A stretch of DNA of 64,000 nt from contig NZ_CP085725.1 in the NCBI RefSeq assembly GCF_036840915.1, positions 124,001-188,000 on the forward strand, written 5' to 3'. A model generated the notes under the pieces. It saw only the letters and a program-made list of their open reading frames with translations. It made no database searches and was not told the origin of the DNA. The position numbers were made by a program, and so were the translations under genes. The number at the start of each line of letters is the position of its first letter. Position 1 is the first letter of the stretch. Source of the DNA: Flavobacterium hankyongi (GTDB taxonomy: Bacteria; Bacteroidota; Bacteroidia; Flavobacteriales; Flavobacteriaceae). Shown piece by piece: positions 30,402 through 39,528 of the stretch.

Positions 30402-31610
30402 ATGAAATTTAAATTACTTTCAACCTTTATACTTTTTTCAGTTGGTGCTGCTCAATCACAAGATGTAAATGGATACTGGGACAATCAACGAATAACCAAT
30501 AAAGAAATCAAACTTTCGGCGGGAGATAAAATCATCATTAAATCGGAAGATTTTCCTGTTGGAACTACCGAATTTGTATATAGAATCACACTTTTAGACG
30601 AAAACCAGAAAATGGTTAACGATTTGGCTTCTGTACTAAAATCAATTCCTGATCCATATTTTATTGGTAAAGGTACTGGTGGTGCTTTGTCTTTAGTTTC
30701 TTCAATTTCAGGTTCAGATAAATGTACGTATGCTGTTTTTACCGATGAGTTTAAAGCAAATGAATTCTCTAAAAATGCAGACTTTAAAACGGCTTGTTTA
30801 TATCAGCCAAATCCTGTCAGTAAAGATGCAAAAGTTGTTTCTGCAAAATCTACTTGTATAAAAGAAGAAACTAAAAATGTTTGGTTTGCTTTTGAAAACC
30901 AAAATTGGCTGATGAACGAAAAAATCGTTCTTGAAATTGTACCATGGGTAGACAATGTCGCTAGTCGTGGATGGTCACAAAAGAACAAGCAGATTGTTCT
31001 GACATCAGTATATTCAATAGGAATTGTTCAAACAATGACTGGATCTAAAAAGTCTGAAGTAGGATATAAGACGATTGATTTAATTTCTAAAGCATATCGT
31101 TTTGATGATTTTCAAAAACTAGCAGTTGAAGAAAAGAAACTAGTTGTGCAAGAATCGGAAGAAAAAGCCTTTAATGCTCTGGGTATTTCTACTGTTTACA
31201 ATGATATACAATGTAAAATGGCTTTAAAATTGGCTAAAGAAGGAAAAACAGAAGAAGCCATAGAATTAATTAATAACAAAGTTACTGCTAAGCCAAATGC
31301 AACCTCTTTAAATTATAATACATTAGCTGAATTATATATACAATCCAATCAGTTTGACAAAGCCCTTAAAGCATTAAAAACGGCTGAAAATTTAGATGCA
31401 AGTGAATTGAAAGTTCAAATGAATTTAGCACACGTGTACATGTTTATGGATGAAGTTTCTAAAGCAAAAGAAATCCATAAAAAATACATGAATCAGAATA
31501 TTTCAGCAAAGCAAACCTGGAAGAATAAAGCGGTGAATGACTTGGATAAATTTAAAAAATCTAATCTTCCACAGGATAACATTCAAAAAATTTGGAGACT
31601 TTATAACTAG
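30402..31610 (+). CDS. Exported protein with C-terminal TPR repeats
   Basis: A 402-residue protein with a signal peptide (MKFKLLSTFILFSVGAAQSQ). Residues 30-200 form a beta-rich domain with four Cys (KCTY, TACLYQ, STCIKEE, and later IQCKMALK), possibly disulfide-bonded in the periplasm. Residues 255-380 hold about three TPR-like helical hairpins (GKTEEAIELINNKV, SNQFDKALKALKTAENLD). The family is not recognised. The next gene, menC, starts 8 bp after the stop, so they share a transcript, though a link to menaquinone is not evident. Confidence 0.65.
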   Translation: MKFKLLSTFILFSVGAAQSQDVNGYWDNQRITNKEIKLSAGDKIIIKSEDFPVGTTEFVYRITLLDENQKMVNDLASVLKSIPDPYFIGKGTGGALSLVSSISGSDKCTYAVFTDEFKANEFSKNADFKTACLYQPNPVSKDAKVVSAKSTCIKEETKNVWFAFENQNWLMNEKIVLEIVPWVDNVASRGWSQKNKQIVLTSVYSIGIVQTMTGSKKSEVGYKTIDLISKAYRFDDFQKLAVEEKKLVVQESEEKAFNALGISTVYNDIQCKMALKLAKEGKTEEAIELINNKVTAKPNATSLNYNTLAELYIQSNQFDKALKALKTAENLDASELKVQMNLAHVYMFMDEVSKAKEIHKKYMNQNISAKQTWKNKAVNDLDKFKKSNLPQDNIQKIWRLYN

Positions 31611-31618
31611 TTTTTTAA

Positions 31619-32662
31619 ATGAAAGCATCCTACAAAAGATATATTCTAGATTTTAAAAGACCTTCAGGAACTTCTAGAGGTGTTTTGAATCAAAAAGAAA
31701 CCTGGTTTCTGATAATTGAAGATGAAGGTAAATATGGAATAGGGGAGTGCGGAATTTTGAGAGGATTATCTGCCGATGACAGACCTGATTATGAAGAAAA
31801 ACTTAAATGGGTTTGTGCTAATATTGCTTTAGGTAAAGATGTACTTTGGGATGATTTAATAGAATTTCCATCTATCCAGTTTGGAGTAGAAATGGCTTTT
31901 TTGTCATTACAAACTAATGATCCTTTTGTTTTGTTTCCTTCAGAATTCACTTCGGGAGAAAAATCAATTCCAATTAATGGTCTTATTTGGATGGGAGAGC
32001 AACAATTTATGAAGGAGCAAATTGAAGAAAAACTCAGTCAAAATTTCACTTGTATTAAACTTAAAATAGGAGCAATTGATTTCGAAAAGGAGTTGGAACT
32101 TCTTAAGTTTATTAGACAGAATTTCACTTCAAATCAAATAGAAATACGAGTTGATGCTAATGGTGCTTTTAAAGTTGAAGATGCTATGCATAAGCTAAAT
32201 TTACTTTCAGAATTAGATATCCATAGTATCGAACAACCTATAGCCAAAAATCAAGTCGATATTATGGTTGACTTGTGTGAGAAAACTAAATTACCAATTG
32301 CTCTTGATGAAGAATTAATTGGAGTTTTTACTTTCGAAGAAAAAGAAAATTTGCTTAAAAAAATAAAACCTCAATATATCATTTTAAAGCCTAGTTTTAT
32401 TGGTGGCATTAAAGGCACAGATGAATGGATTGTATTGGCTGAAAAGTATAATATTGGTTGGTGGATAACATCTGCTTTAGAGTCTAATATTGGTCTCAAC
32501 GCAATTGCTCAATACACTTTTACTAAGAATAACAAAATGCCTCAAGGACTTGGGACTGGGTCACTTTTTATTAACAATTTTGATTGTCCGTTAGAGGTTG
32601 TAAATGGCAATTTAAGATATTCAAATTCCAAACATTGGAATATTGGTATAGCAAGTTTTTAA
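31619..32662 (+). CDS. menC: o-Succinylbenzoate synthase
   Basis: A 347-residue enolase-superfamily enzyme that dehydrates SHCHC to o-succinylbenzoate. Catalytic features: CIKLKIG (KxK, near 144-150), IRVDANGAF (first metal Asp), SIEQPI (Glu), ALDEELIG (Asp/Glu) and YIILKPSFIGG (second Lys). The N-terminal capping domain carries GECGIL. With menD, menB and menA it supplies most of the menaquinone pathway in this region; menE and the early steps are outside. Confidence 0.9.
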   Translation: MKASYKRYILDFKRPSGTSRGVLNQKETWFLIIEDEGKYGIGECGILRGLSADDRPDYEEKLKWVCANIALGKDVLWDDLIEFPSIQFGVEMAFLSLQTNDPFVLFPSEFTSGEKSIPINGLIWMGEQQFMKEQIEEKLSQNFTCIKLKIGAIDFEKELELLKFIRQNFTSNQIEIRVDANGAFKVEDAMHKLNLLSELDIHSIEQPIAKNQVDIMVDLCEKTKLPIALDEELIGVFTFEEKENLLKKIKPQYIILKPSFIGGIKGTDEWIVLAEKYNIGWWITSALESNIGLNAIAQYTFTKNNKMPQGLGTGSLFINNFDCPLEVVNGNLRYSNSKHWNIGIASF

Positions 32663-32671
32663 AAGAAAAAG

Positions 32672-33289
32672 TTATTCTTTACCAGCATTCAAGTCATCTT
32701 GCCAATCTTTAAGTTCCTGCCATTTTCCTTGATAAGCCAATAACGCTTGTTTTGCCCATGTAGAAGGATTGTGAATAATGTATATCTCTCCAGCTTCAAT
32801 AAGTATTTCTTTTGACTTTTCTACCGAAGTCTCAGATAGCTCTTTCCAAGTTTTTATGCCTGCTTTATGATACAGCTCTTCAATTTTAGGGCCAATGCCT
32901 TCAACAATTTTTAGATCATCTTGTTTGATTTTTTTTCTATAAACTGAAGAGGCTAATTCAGCATTGAAAGGAATAATTTCTTCTGTAGGGCTTACAAATG
33001 AATGAATACTGTGCTTCGATTTTAAATCATCTATTTCTGCTTGTAAGGTGTTATTTTTAGACATACATTCATTTAATTCAATCTGTAAATTATTTGTTTT
33101 GTCTGCCGAGTTTTCTTTTTGTAATAAATACAATTGATAATTTAGTCTTTCATTTTCATCCTCAGATGCTTTTAGTTTTGATTTTAAATTAAGATGATTG
33201 CCTTCAGTTGTCATTTTACCTAATAAATAACCTAAAATAGCACTAATAAGGCCTACTAAAATGGGTATAAAAAAGCACGGTATATTCAT
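32672..33289 (-). CDS. Membrane-anchored coiled-coil protein with helix-hairpin-helix domain
   Basis: A 205-residue protein: one N-terminal membrane helix (residues 5-23), a coiled coil about 35-95, then a helix-hairpin-helix-like domain LKIVEGIGPKIEELYHKAGIKT (about 125-146) of the type found in SAP/DUF4332-like proteins. It lies 7 bp downstream of the OmpA-like gene on the same strand and so is probably cotranscribed. A structural or DNA-contact role at the inner membrane is possible; not assignable. Confidence 0.6.
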   Translation of the reverse strand: MNIPCFFIPILVGLISAILGYLLGKMTTEGNHLNLKSKLKASEDENERLNYQLYLLQKENSADKTNNLQIELNECMSKNNTLQAEIDDLKSKHSIHSFVSPTEEIIPFNAELASSVYRKKIKQDDLKIVEGIGPKIEELYHKAGIKTWKELSETSVEKSKEILIEAGEIYIIHNPSTWAKQALLAYQGKWQELKDWQDDLNAGKE

Positions 33290-33296
33290 GATGTTA

Positions 33297-34202
33297 TTAT
33301 TTTAATGTTATCACAGTTCTTCTGTTTTTTCCTTTTCCTTCTGGTGTTAGATTGTCGGCTATGGGTTCGTCTGGACCTTTAGAAGAAGTTTCTATCTTGG
33401 ATTCCAACATTCCGTTTTTTATCAAATAGTTTTTGACAAAATTGGCTCTTTCTAATCCAAGATTTATATTAACTAATCTATTACCACTATTGTCGGTATG
33501 CCCAACACAGCTTATTTTTGAGTTAGGAACATTGTCAATATATTTTGCAATTTCTGCTATACTTTCTCTTTCAGCATCAGTTAATGAAATTTCTGTTTGG
33601 TTTGAATCGAAAAAGAGTATCAATGGTGTTTCGGTATATTTTTCTTTAATACCATTCCAGTTTTCAGCCTTAGTAAGCGCTTGTGTTTTATTAATTACAA
33701 AATTAATAGGCCCTAAGACTTTATTTTCAACCATTTGTAAACCCTCTTTGATTTCTCCATTAATTTCAAATCGGTTAGAAGGTATACCTTTTGAGACAAA
33801 ATAATTTTTAATATCATTTGCTCTAGCAAATCCTAGATTCGGAAAAGCTGATGTGTTTTTTTCAGAAGTCGAGGCATAACCAGTAATAATTAGTCTAGCT
33901 TCTTTATTGTTGGTAAAATAATTTTTAAGTTTTTCTATTCCAATGTTTAAACAGTCATCAGCTGGTGTGATATAGTTGAATTCACTTTCGTTAAAATTAA
34001 AGTTTTTCTCACAAGAATGATTTATGTTTTCATCAGAGAATTGAAATTTATTATTTGTTATTTCTTCTGATTTTGTTGAGACTATTTTATTTTTTGTTTG
34101 TGGTGGGTTATTGCACTTTTTGCAGCAAAAGTGATGATATAAAAAACATCCAATAACTATTGTTGTTATAATGCCTAATAAGTACGGGGTTGTTTTAGAC
34201 AT
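33297..34202 (-). CDS. OmpA-family protein with two peptidoglycan-binding-like domains
   Basis: A 301-residue protein with an N-terminal membrane anchor (LLGIITTIVIGCFLYHHF) followed by four Cys and a linker. It has two OmpA-like domains: residues about 70-165 (LIITGYASTSE, FARANDIKNYFVSKGI) and 195-300 (CVGHTDNSGN, LGLERANFVKNYLIKNGM). The second has the canonical Asp/Arg pattern (GHTDNSG; RRTVITL), the first is degenerate. It should hold the cell wall near the membrane. Divergent from the M4 protease gene. Confidence 0.8.
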   Translation of the reverse strand: MSKTTPYLLGIITTIVIGCFLYHHFCCKKCNNPPQTKNKIVSTKSEEITNNKFQFSDENINHSCEKNFNFNESEFNYITPADDCLNIGIEKLKNYFTNNKEARLIITGYASTSEKNTSAFPNLGFARANDIKNYFVSKGIPSNRFEINGEIKEGLQMVENKVLGPINFVINKTQALTKAENWNGIKEKYTETPLILFFDSNQTEISLTDAERESIAEIAKYIDNVPNSKISCVGHTDNSGNRLVNINLGLERANFVKNYLIKNGMLESKIETSSKGPDEPIADNLTPEGKGKNRRTVITLK

Positions 34203-34299
34203 AGTTATGTTTTTTTTATGTTAATTCAAATTTAAGAAATTATATATATAAACCATTTGTTTTTAATATATTCGCAAAAAATTACCAAAAACCATAAAG

Positions 34300-37212
34300 A
34301 TGAGAAATAACTACTTGGCTCTTTTTGCTTTTTTATCATTGGGGATGTATGCACAAAAAAAAGTTTATAATCCTAATCAACCAATTCAAAAAAGGATAGA
34401 GTATTACAACATTGCAAAAGATCAAGCTATTGCGCAATTCAAGAAATCATATAAACTTGATGAAAATACCACTTTTCTTGAGAAAAAAGAAACGGTAGAT
34501 ATTTCAGGGATGAGCCATCAGAGGCATCAACAATATTTTAATGGTTTAAAAGTTGAGTTTGGAACACTTATTACACATTCTCGAAATGGTTTGGTTGAAA
34601 GTGTTAATGGAGAATTATATAATCCAAAAGATTTGGTTCTTAAACCTTCAATTAGTGCAGCAGAGGCTTTTGTTTTAGCTAAAAAAAGTATCAATGCTGA
34701 AAAATATTTATGGGAAGACGTAGAATCCGCGAAAGAATTAAATTATGAAATACCCAAAGGAGAATTGGTGATTTTCCCAAAGGTAAATTCAGGAGAGATT
34801 AAACTAGCTTTTAAATATGATATTTATGCTGTAGTACCTATTTCAAGATCTGAAGTTTATGTGGATGCACATTCAGGAGAGATACTTTATAAAAATCCTA
34901 TAATTAAACACTTAAGTTTAGAAGATGGAAGAGAAAATCAGTTAGCCAATCAATTTGAACAAATGGTAGCTACGACTGTACCTACAAGATATAGTGGTAA
35001 TCAAACTATAGAAACTACTTTTAATGCAGGTTTAAATAAATATGTTTTACAAGATGGTACAAGAGGTAACGGAATTGTAACATATAATTCTGGAAAAACA
35101 AATACTTATCCTAGTACACACTTTTCTGATGCTACTAATACTTGGAATACAGGGAATTATACTGCAGCTCATACCAGTAAAGACAATGCAGCTTTAGATG
35201 CTCATTGGGGTGCTGAAAAAACATATGATTTTTGGAAAAATATTTTTAGTAGAAATAGTTTTGATGATAACAATTCTCAAATAAAAAGTTACGTTCATTA
35301 TGATGATACTCCAGCAACAACTACTGGAATGTCAAATGCATTTTGGAATGGAAGTGTAATGAGTTACGGAGATGGTACTTCAAAACCATTTACAGCTTTA
35401 GACGTTTGTGGACATGAAATTGGTCATGCAGTTTGTAGTTATACTGCTGATTTAGCGTATCAAAACCATTCTGGAGCAATGAATGAAGGTTTCTCTGATA
35501 TTTGGGGGGCTTGTATTGAACATTATGGAAGAACTGGATCGATGGGAGGTACAATAAACGCTAATGTTTGGATTGTAGGTGAAGATATAGTAATAGGAGG
35601 ATTGAGATCAATGTCTAACCCAAACAGTAAAGGAGATCCAAATTGTTTCAACGGAACTAACTGGATAGCTACAGCTGATGAAAATGCATGTACTCCATCC
35701 AATGGTAATGATCAATGCGGTGTACATACAAATAGTGGTGTTTTAAATTATTGGTTTTATCTATTGACAGTAGGGGGGTCAGGAACAAATAATGCTCCTA
35801 TTGCTGAAAGAGATACATATTCAGTTACAGGAATTGGTTTATTAAAAGCGGCTCAAATTGCTTATTTTGCGGAAAGAGATTATTTAACGCCAAATGCAAC
35901 TTATTTTGATGCTCGTAATGCAACAATGGAAGTAGCTTCTAACCTTTATTGTTCTAGTAGTGCAGAGACTAAAGCAGTTGCAAATGCTTGGAATGCTGTA
36001 AACATTGGAGTTGCTTACATAACAGGAGCTAATGATGCTGTTTTAAAATCAATTTCAGGAGGAAATGTAAATGTTGCTTGTGGAAGTACTTTCGCGCCAT
36101 CAGTGGTTATTGAAAATGGAGGGACTGCTGCATTGACTTCTGCCACCATAACATACAATATTGATGGAGGTGCAAATTCGGTGATAAATTGGACTGGAAA
36201 TTTAGCAAGTTGTTCATCTGTTCCTCAAGCAATATCTGTAATTGGATTAACAAGAGGTTTTCATGTTCTAAACGTTTCAATAACAACTACTGGTGATGCA
36301 AATTCATTTAATAATGATAGATCAGTAGTGATAATTGTTAATGATAATGGAGTAGTTAATACCGTAAATACTTTTGAAAACGCCTCTAATGTTTTAGTTT
36401 CTGTCGATGAAAGTGGTAAAACAAATACAGTGTGGGAAAGAGGTACTGTTTCTAAAACATTATTAACTAATTCAGTTGCAGGATCACAAGTATATGCTAC
36501 AAAATTAAGTGGTAATTATCCTGATAAAACAACTTCATATTTGGTATCTCAATGTTATAACTTATCAAATGTAGTTAATCCGACTGTGAGTTTTGATATG
36601 GCGTTTGATTTAGAATCTAACTGGGATATAATTTATTTTGAATATTCTACAGATTCAGGTGTTACTTGGAACGTTTTAGGTACTTCTACAGATGCAAATT
36701 GGTATAATAGCTCAAGAACACCAAATGGTACGGATTGCTTTAATTGTATAGGGAAACAATGGACTGGTGATTATGCAACTGCTCCAACAGGAGGAACAGG
36801 AGTAAACGGTAATAAACGAAATTATTCACATAGTTTAGCTTCGCTTAATAATCCTTCAAATGCAATTTTTAGATTTACCTTTGTTTCAGATGATGCAGCA
36901 AATCAAGAAGGTGTAATTATTGATAATTTTGTTGTTCAAGGAACTTTATCAAGAGGAGAAAATAGTTTTGAGCAATTCTCCGTTTATCCAAATCCTTCTA
37001 AAGGTAAATTTAATGTAGTCCTTTCTACTTCAGAAGAAGTTAAAGTTGAAGTCTTTGATATTAGAGGGTGTTCAGTTTATAATCAATCACATAAATCAGA
37101 AGGAGAAATTTTTAACAAGGAAATAGATTTAAATACAATTTCTTCAGGAGTATATATTTTAAATATAGAAAGCGCTGGTAAAAAAGAAGCGAGAAGAATT
37201 ATTATCGAATAG
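34300..37212 (+). CDS. Secreted M4 (thermolysin-like) metalloprotease with T9SS sorting domain
   Basis: A 970-residue secreted protease. Signal peptide 1-18, an FTP/PepSY propeptide (about 40-200), then the M4 catalytic domain with HEIGH at 372-376 (zinc and catalytic Glu-373) and the third ligand Glu-396 in NEGFSDIWG. CARDB-like and jelly-roll segments lie between about 575 and 880. The last 75 residues (FSVYPNPSKGKFNV to ARRIIIE) form a type A T9SS sorting domain, so the enzyme crosses the outer membrane through the type IX system. It breaks down external protein. A strong terminator follows. Confidence 0.95.
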   Translation: MRNNYLALFAFLSLGMYAQKKVYNPNQPIQKRIEYYNIAKDQAIAQFKKSYKLDENTTFLEKKETVDISGMSHQRHQQYFNGLKVEFGTLITHSRNGLVESVNGELYNPKDLVLKPSISAAEAFVLAKKSINAEKYLWEDVESAKELNYEIPKGELVIFPKVNSGEIKLAFKYDIYAVVPISRSEVYVDAHSGEILYKNPIIKHLSLEDGRENQLANQFEQMVATTVPTRYSGNQTIETTFNAGLNKYVLQDGTRGNGIVTYNSGKTNTYPSTHFSDATNTWNTGNYTAAHTSKDNAALDAHWGAEKTYDFWKNIFSRNSFDDNNSQIKSYVHYDDTPATTTGMSNAFWNGSVMSYGDGTSKPFTALDVCGHEIGHAVCSYTADLAYQNHSGAMNEGFSDIWGACIEHYGRTGSMGGTINANVWIVGEDIVIGGLRSMSNPNSKGDPNCFNGTNWIATADENACTPSNGNDQCGVHTNSGVLNYWFYLLTVGGSGTNNAPIAERDTYSVTGIGLLKAAQIAYFAERDYLTPNATYFDARNATMEVASNLYCSSSAETKAVANAWNAVNIGVAYITGANDAVLKSISGGNVNVACGSTFAPSVVIENGGTAALTSATITYNIDGGANSVINWTGNLASCSSVPQAISVIGLTRGFHVLNVSITTTGDANSFNNDRSVVIIVNDNGVVNTVNTFENASNVLVSVDESGKTNTVWERGTVSKTLLTNSVAGSQVYATKLSGNYPDKTTSYLVSQCYNLSNVVNPTVSFDMAFDLESNWDIIYFEYSTDSGVTWNVLGTSTDANWYNSSRTPNGTDCFNCIGKQWTGDYATAPTGGTGVNGNKRNYSHSLASLNNPSNAIFRFTFVSDDAANQEGVIIDNFVVQGTLSRGENSFEQFSVYPNPSKGKFNVVLSTSEEVKVEVFDIRGCSVYNQSHKSEGEIFNKEIDLNTISSGVYILNIESAGKKEARRIIIE

Positions 37213-37244
37213 TAAATGCAAATAGTATAATATTTAGCAAAAAT

Positions 37245-37275
37245 AAAATCCCGCTTTAAGCGGGATTTTATTTTT
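37245..37275 (+). terminator. Rho-independent terminator after the M4 protease gene
   Basis: AAAATCCCGC (37245-37254) pairs perfectly with GCGGGATTTT (37260-37269), loop 5 nt, T-rich tail. It also can work for the convergent gene at 37325. Confidence 0.9.
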
Positions 37276-37324
37276 TCAATTATATAACTCAAAAATTTAT
37301 ATAAAAAAGGTTCAAAAAAATTAC

Positions 37325-37759
37325 TTACTCACCAATTAGTCTCCATTCTTTAAGGACATTTTCACAAAATAAGATTGCATCAATGATATCAGACTTGTCT
37401 GCAAACGGAATTAATGTCCTCTCAAAAGTTTCAGTTTCTGAGATAAAGGTCTTAATTGTTTGATGTTGCTTTTCTAATATTTTATTGTTTTCAGTGTTAT
37501 CTGGAATTCCTACATCATTTATAGTAACACCTCTTTTGTTAGTTAAAGCAATAAAAGGAAGTTTTTTACTTATAACATTAATTCTTTCAATATATAAATT
37601 TACTAAATCTCCTTTTTGCATTCCGTCAAGTTCAGTTTTTTCGTGAAATTTTTTAATAATAGCAGTTGGACTAATTATACTTTTTGAGATCGTTTTGTTT
37701 TGAGCATTAATACCAGTGGGAATTGTAATAAGGAAAGATAAAAAAATAATTTTCTTCAT
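37325..37759 (-). CDS. Hypothetical exported protein
   Basis: A 144-residue protein with signal peptide (MKKIIFLSFLITIPTGINAQ). The mature part is helical and amphipathic (FHEKTELDGMQKGDLVNLYIERINVISKKL is the longest helix region) without a known motif. It converges with the M4 protease gene and shares the terminator between them. Function unknown. Confidence 0.6.
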   Translation of the reverse strand: MKKIIFLSFLITIPTGINAQNKTISKSIISPTAIIKKFHEKTELDGMQKGDLVNLYIERINVISKKLPFIALTNKRGVTINDVGIPDNTENNKILEKQHQTIKTFISETETFERTLIPFADKSDIIDAILFCENVLKEWRLIGE

Positions 37760-37864
37760 ATTATATGCTATGATTTTAATAAATGCTTTTTAATTTATAA
37801 CAAAGTTAGATTAACTTTATCTGCTAAATGTTGACGACGGTCAATGAATTAAAAATAATTAGAT

Positions 37865-38551
37865 ATGACTTTTATACTTTCAAAATATTTATTTAAGAGT
37901 AATGAGCTTTTAGATAATGTTAAGTCTAAATATATGCTTGAGTTGGAAAGTATAAAAAGTTTAGAGTTGTTTTCTAAAAATGATATTTTATATGAGGAAG
38001 GGAGTGAACCTAAAGCTGTTTATCGACTTACTAAAGGTAAAGTTAAAATAGAGCAACTCAATCAAGACGGAAAAACAAGAATAGTTTATATATTTACTCA
38101 AGGAGAGTTTTTTGGTTTCAGACCCTTACTTAGTAATGAAAAGCATCCAGTAACAGCAATTTTTTTAGAAGAGAGTCAAATTGAAATCTATGATGGAGAA
38201 AAGTTTATAGAAATATCGAAGAAGGCTCCTAATTTATCTTTTAATTTAGTTAAAATTTTAAGCTTTGAATTTAATGTTTGGATAAATTTAATTTCGTCTT
38301 TATCTCATAAATCAGCAAAAGAAAAAATTGCTTTAATTTTATTGATTTTGAATGAAAAGTATAAAGACGATAATGATAAATCAGAAATCACAATAACAAA
38401 GTTAGACATAGCGAGATATTCTGAAACTTCTGAAGAGACTGTAGTTAGAGTCATTGGTTTTTTTGAATCTCAAGGTATTTTAGAAAATAACGGACGTTCA
38501 ATCGAAATTATTGACACTAAATTGTTGTCTATAATTGCTGAAGGATTTTAA
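37865..38551 (+). CDS. Crp/Fnr-family transcriptional regulator
   Basis: A 228-residue regulator: cyclic-nucleotide-binding-like beta barrel (residues 30-125; KNDILYEEGSEPKAVYRLTKGKVKI, then FTQGEFFGFRPLL) and a C-terminal winged helix (about 150-220; ITKLDIARYSETSEETVVRVI). No Cys cluster, so it is not an FNR-type iron-sulfur sensor. The ligand is unknown. It lies alone and is followed by a hairpin terminator. Confidence 0.85.
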   Translation: MTFILSKYLFKSNELLDNVKSKYMLELESIKSLELFSKNDILYEEGSEPKAVYRLTKGKVKIEQLNQDGKTRIVYIFTQGEFFGFRPLLSNEKHPVTAIFLEESQIEIYDGEKFIEISKKAPNLSFNLVKILSFEFNVWINLISSLSHKSAKEKIALILLILNEKYKDDNDKSEITITKLDIARYSETSEETVVRVIGFFESQGILENNGRSIEIIDTKLLSIIAEGF

Positions 38552-38675
38552 ATTATCCAATTTAATCACTATAAAGAGTTTTTAAATTTTTTTATCGTAT
38601 TTTGTTTTATTTGTATATGTTTTTTTAAAATATTTAGTAATTGTAATCATGTATTTTAACAAAGAAAATTTGAAA

Positions 38676-38716
38676 ATAAAAGCCAAACTTAATAACAGTA
38701 AGTTTGGCTTTTATAT
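38676..38716. terminator. Bidirectional terminator
   Basis: AAAAGCCAAACTTA (38678-38691) pairs with TAAGTTTGGCTTTT (38699-38712), loop 7 nt. A-run on one side and T-run on the other suit both converging genes (the Crp/Fnr gene and the gene at 38732). Confidence 0.9.
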
Positions 38717-38731
38717 TTTTTAAAGAATTTC

Positions 38732-39508
38732 TTATTCTTTGATAATCTTTATTGTTTTGGCTTTGTTTTCAGATTTTACTGTAACGAAATAAGTTCCCGA
38801 TGTGAGTGAAGATAAATCAATTTCAGATTCATTAATTTGAAATGATTTTGTCATTACCTGCTGACCTAAAAAGTTGTAAACCGTTACACCAGTAATCTTA
38901 TGTTCATATGAAAATTTTAAGATATTTTTTACTGGATTTGGATAAACTTTTAAACCACTCAATTCAAAATCAGAATTGCTTAAATTTGTTTGTACACTGA
39001 TAACATTTTTTAAAGTAGGTCCCCATGTACCTGTATTATCTTTTATGCGAATATTGAAAACATGTAGTCCAATAGGAGGTAGCACAATTCCTGTTTTTGA
39101 TAGTTGTTCAAAAGCACTGTCGAAGTTGCCATCTGTTGCTAAAATTGGTGTTCCATTTCCTTCTCCTGGATCTGTGTCCCAGAAATATTCAGCACCTAAA
39201 ATACTCATGATTGATGAGGTTGCTGCTGGATTAATCTGAATAACGTTAACAAAAACTGGCCCCCACATGCCTGTGTTGTCTTTAATACGAATGCAAAGTT
39301 TATGTAATCCTGTTCCGGGTAACTGAATCCCTGTTTGTGTTAATTGCTCAAAGGTACTATTGAAATTGCCATCAGCTGCAGCAATTGCTATACCATTCCC
39401 TGTACCAGGATCGTTATCCCAAAAATATTCTGCTTGACTTATAGAGGTTTGTCCGCTGCACAGGCTTATCACTAACAAAGCGATTAAGCTGTAAATGTAT
39501 TTTTTCAT
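38732..39508 (-). CDS. Secreted T9SS protein with two YFWDNDPG repeats
   Basis: A 258-residue secreted protein. Signal peptide 1-19, then two near-identical repeats of about 68 residues, each with AEYFWDNDPG or AEYFWDTDPG, DGNFNSTFEQL, LHKLCIRIKDNTG and MWGP (residues about 26-95 and 104-172). A type A T9SS sorting domain closes it (LKVYPNPVKNILKFSYE to KIIKE). The repeat is known from large Flavobacterium surface proteins where it precedes adhesive domains. It is 20 bp after the beta-helix gene, so likely cotranscribed. Confidence 0.8.
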   Translation of the reverse strand: MKKYIYSLIALLVISLCSGQTSISQAEYFWDNDPGTGNGIAIAAADGNFNSTFEQLTQTGIQLPGTGLHKLCIRIKDNTGMWGPVFVNVIQINPAATSSIMSILGAEYFWDTDPGEGNGTPILATDGNFDSAFEQLSKTGIVLPPIGLHVFNIRIKDNTGTWGPTLKNVISVQTNLSNSDFELSGLKVYPNPVKNILKFSYEHKITGVTVYNFLGQQVMTKSFQINESEIDLSSLTSGTYFVTVKSENKAKTIKIIKE

Positions 39509-39528
39509 CTGTATCGTAATATTATAGA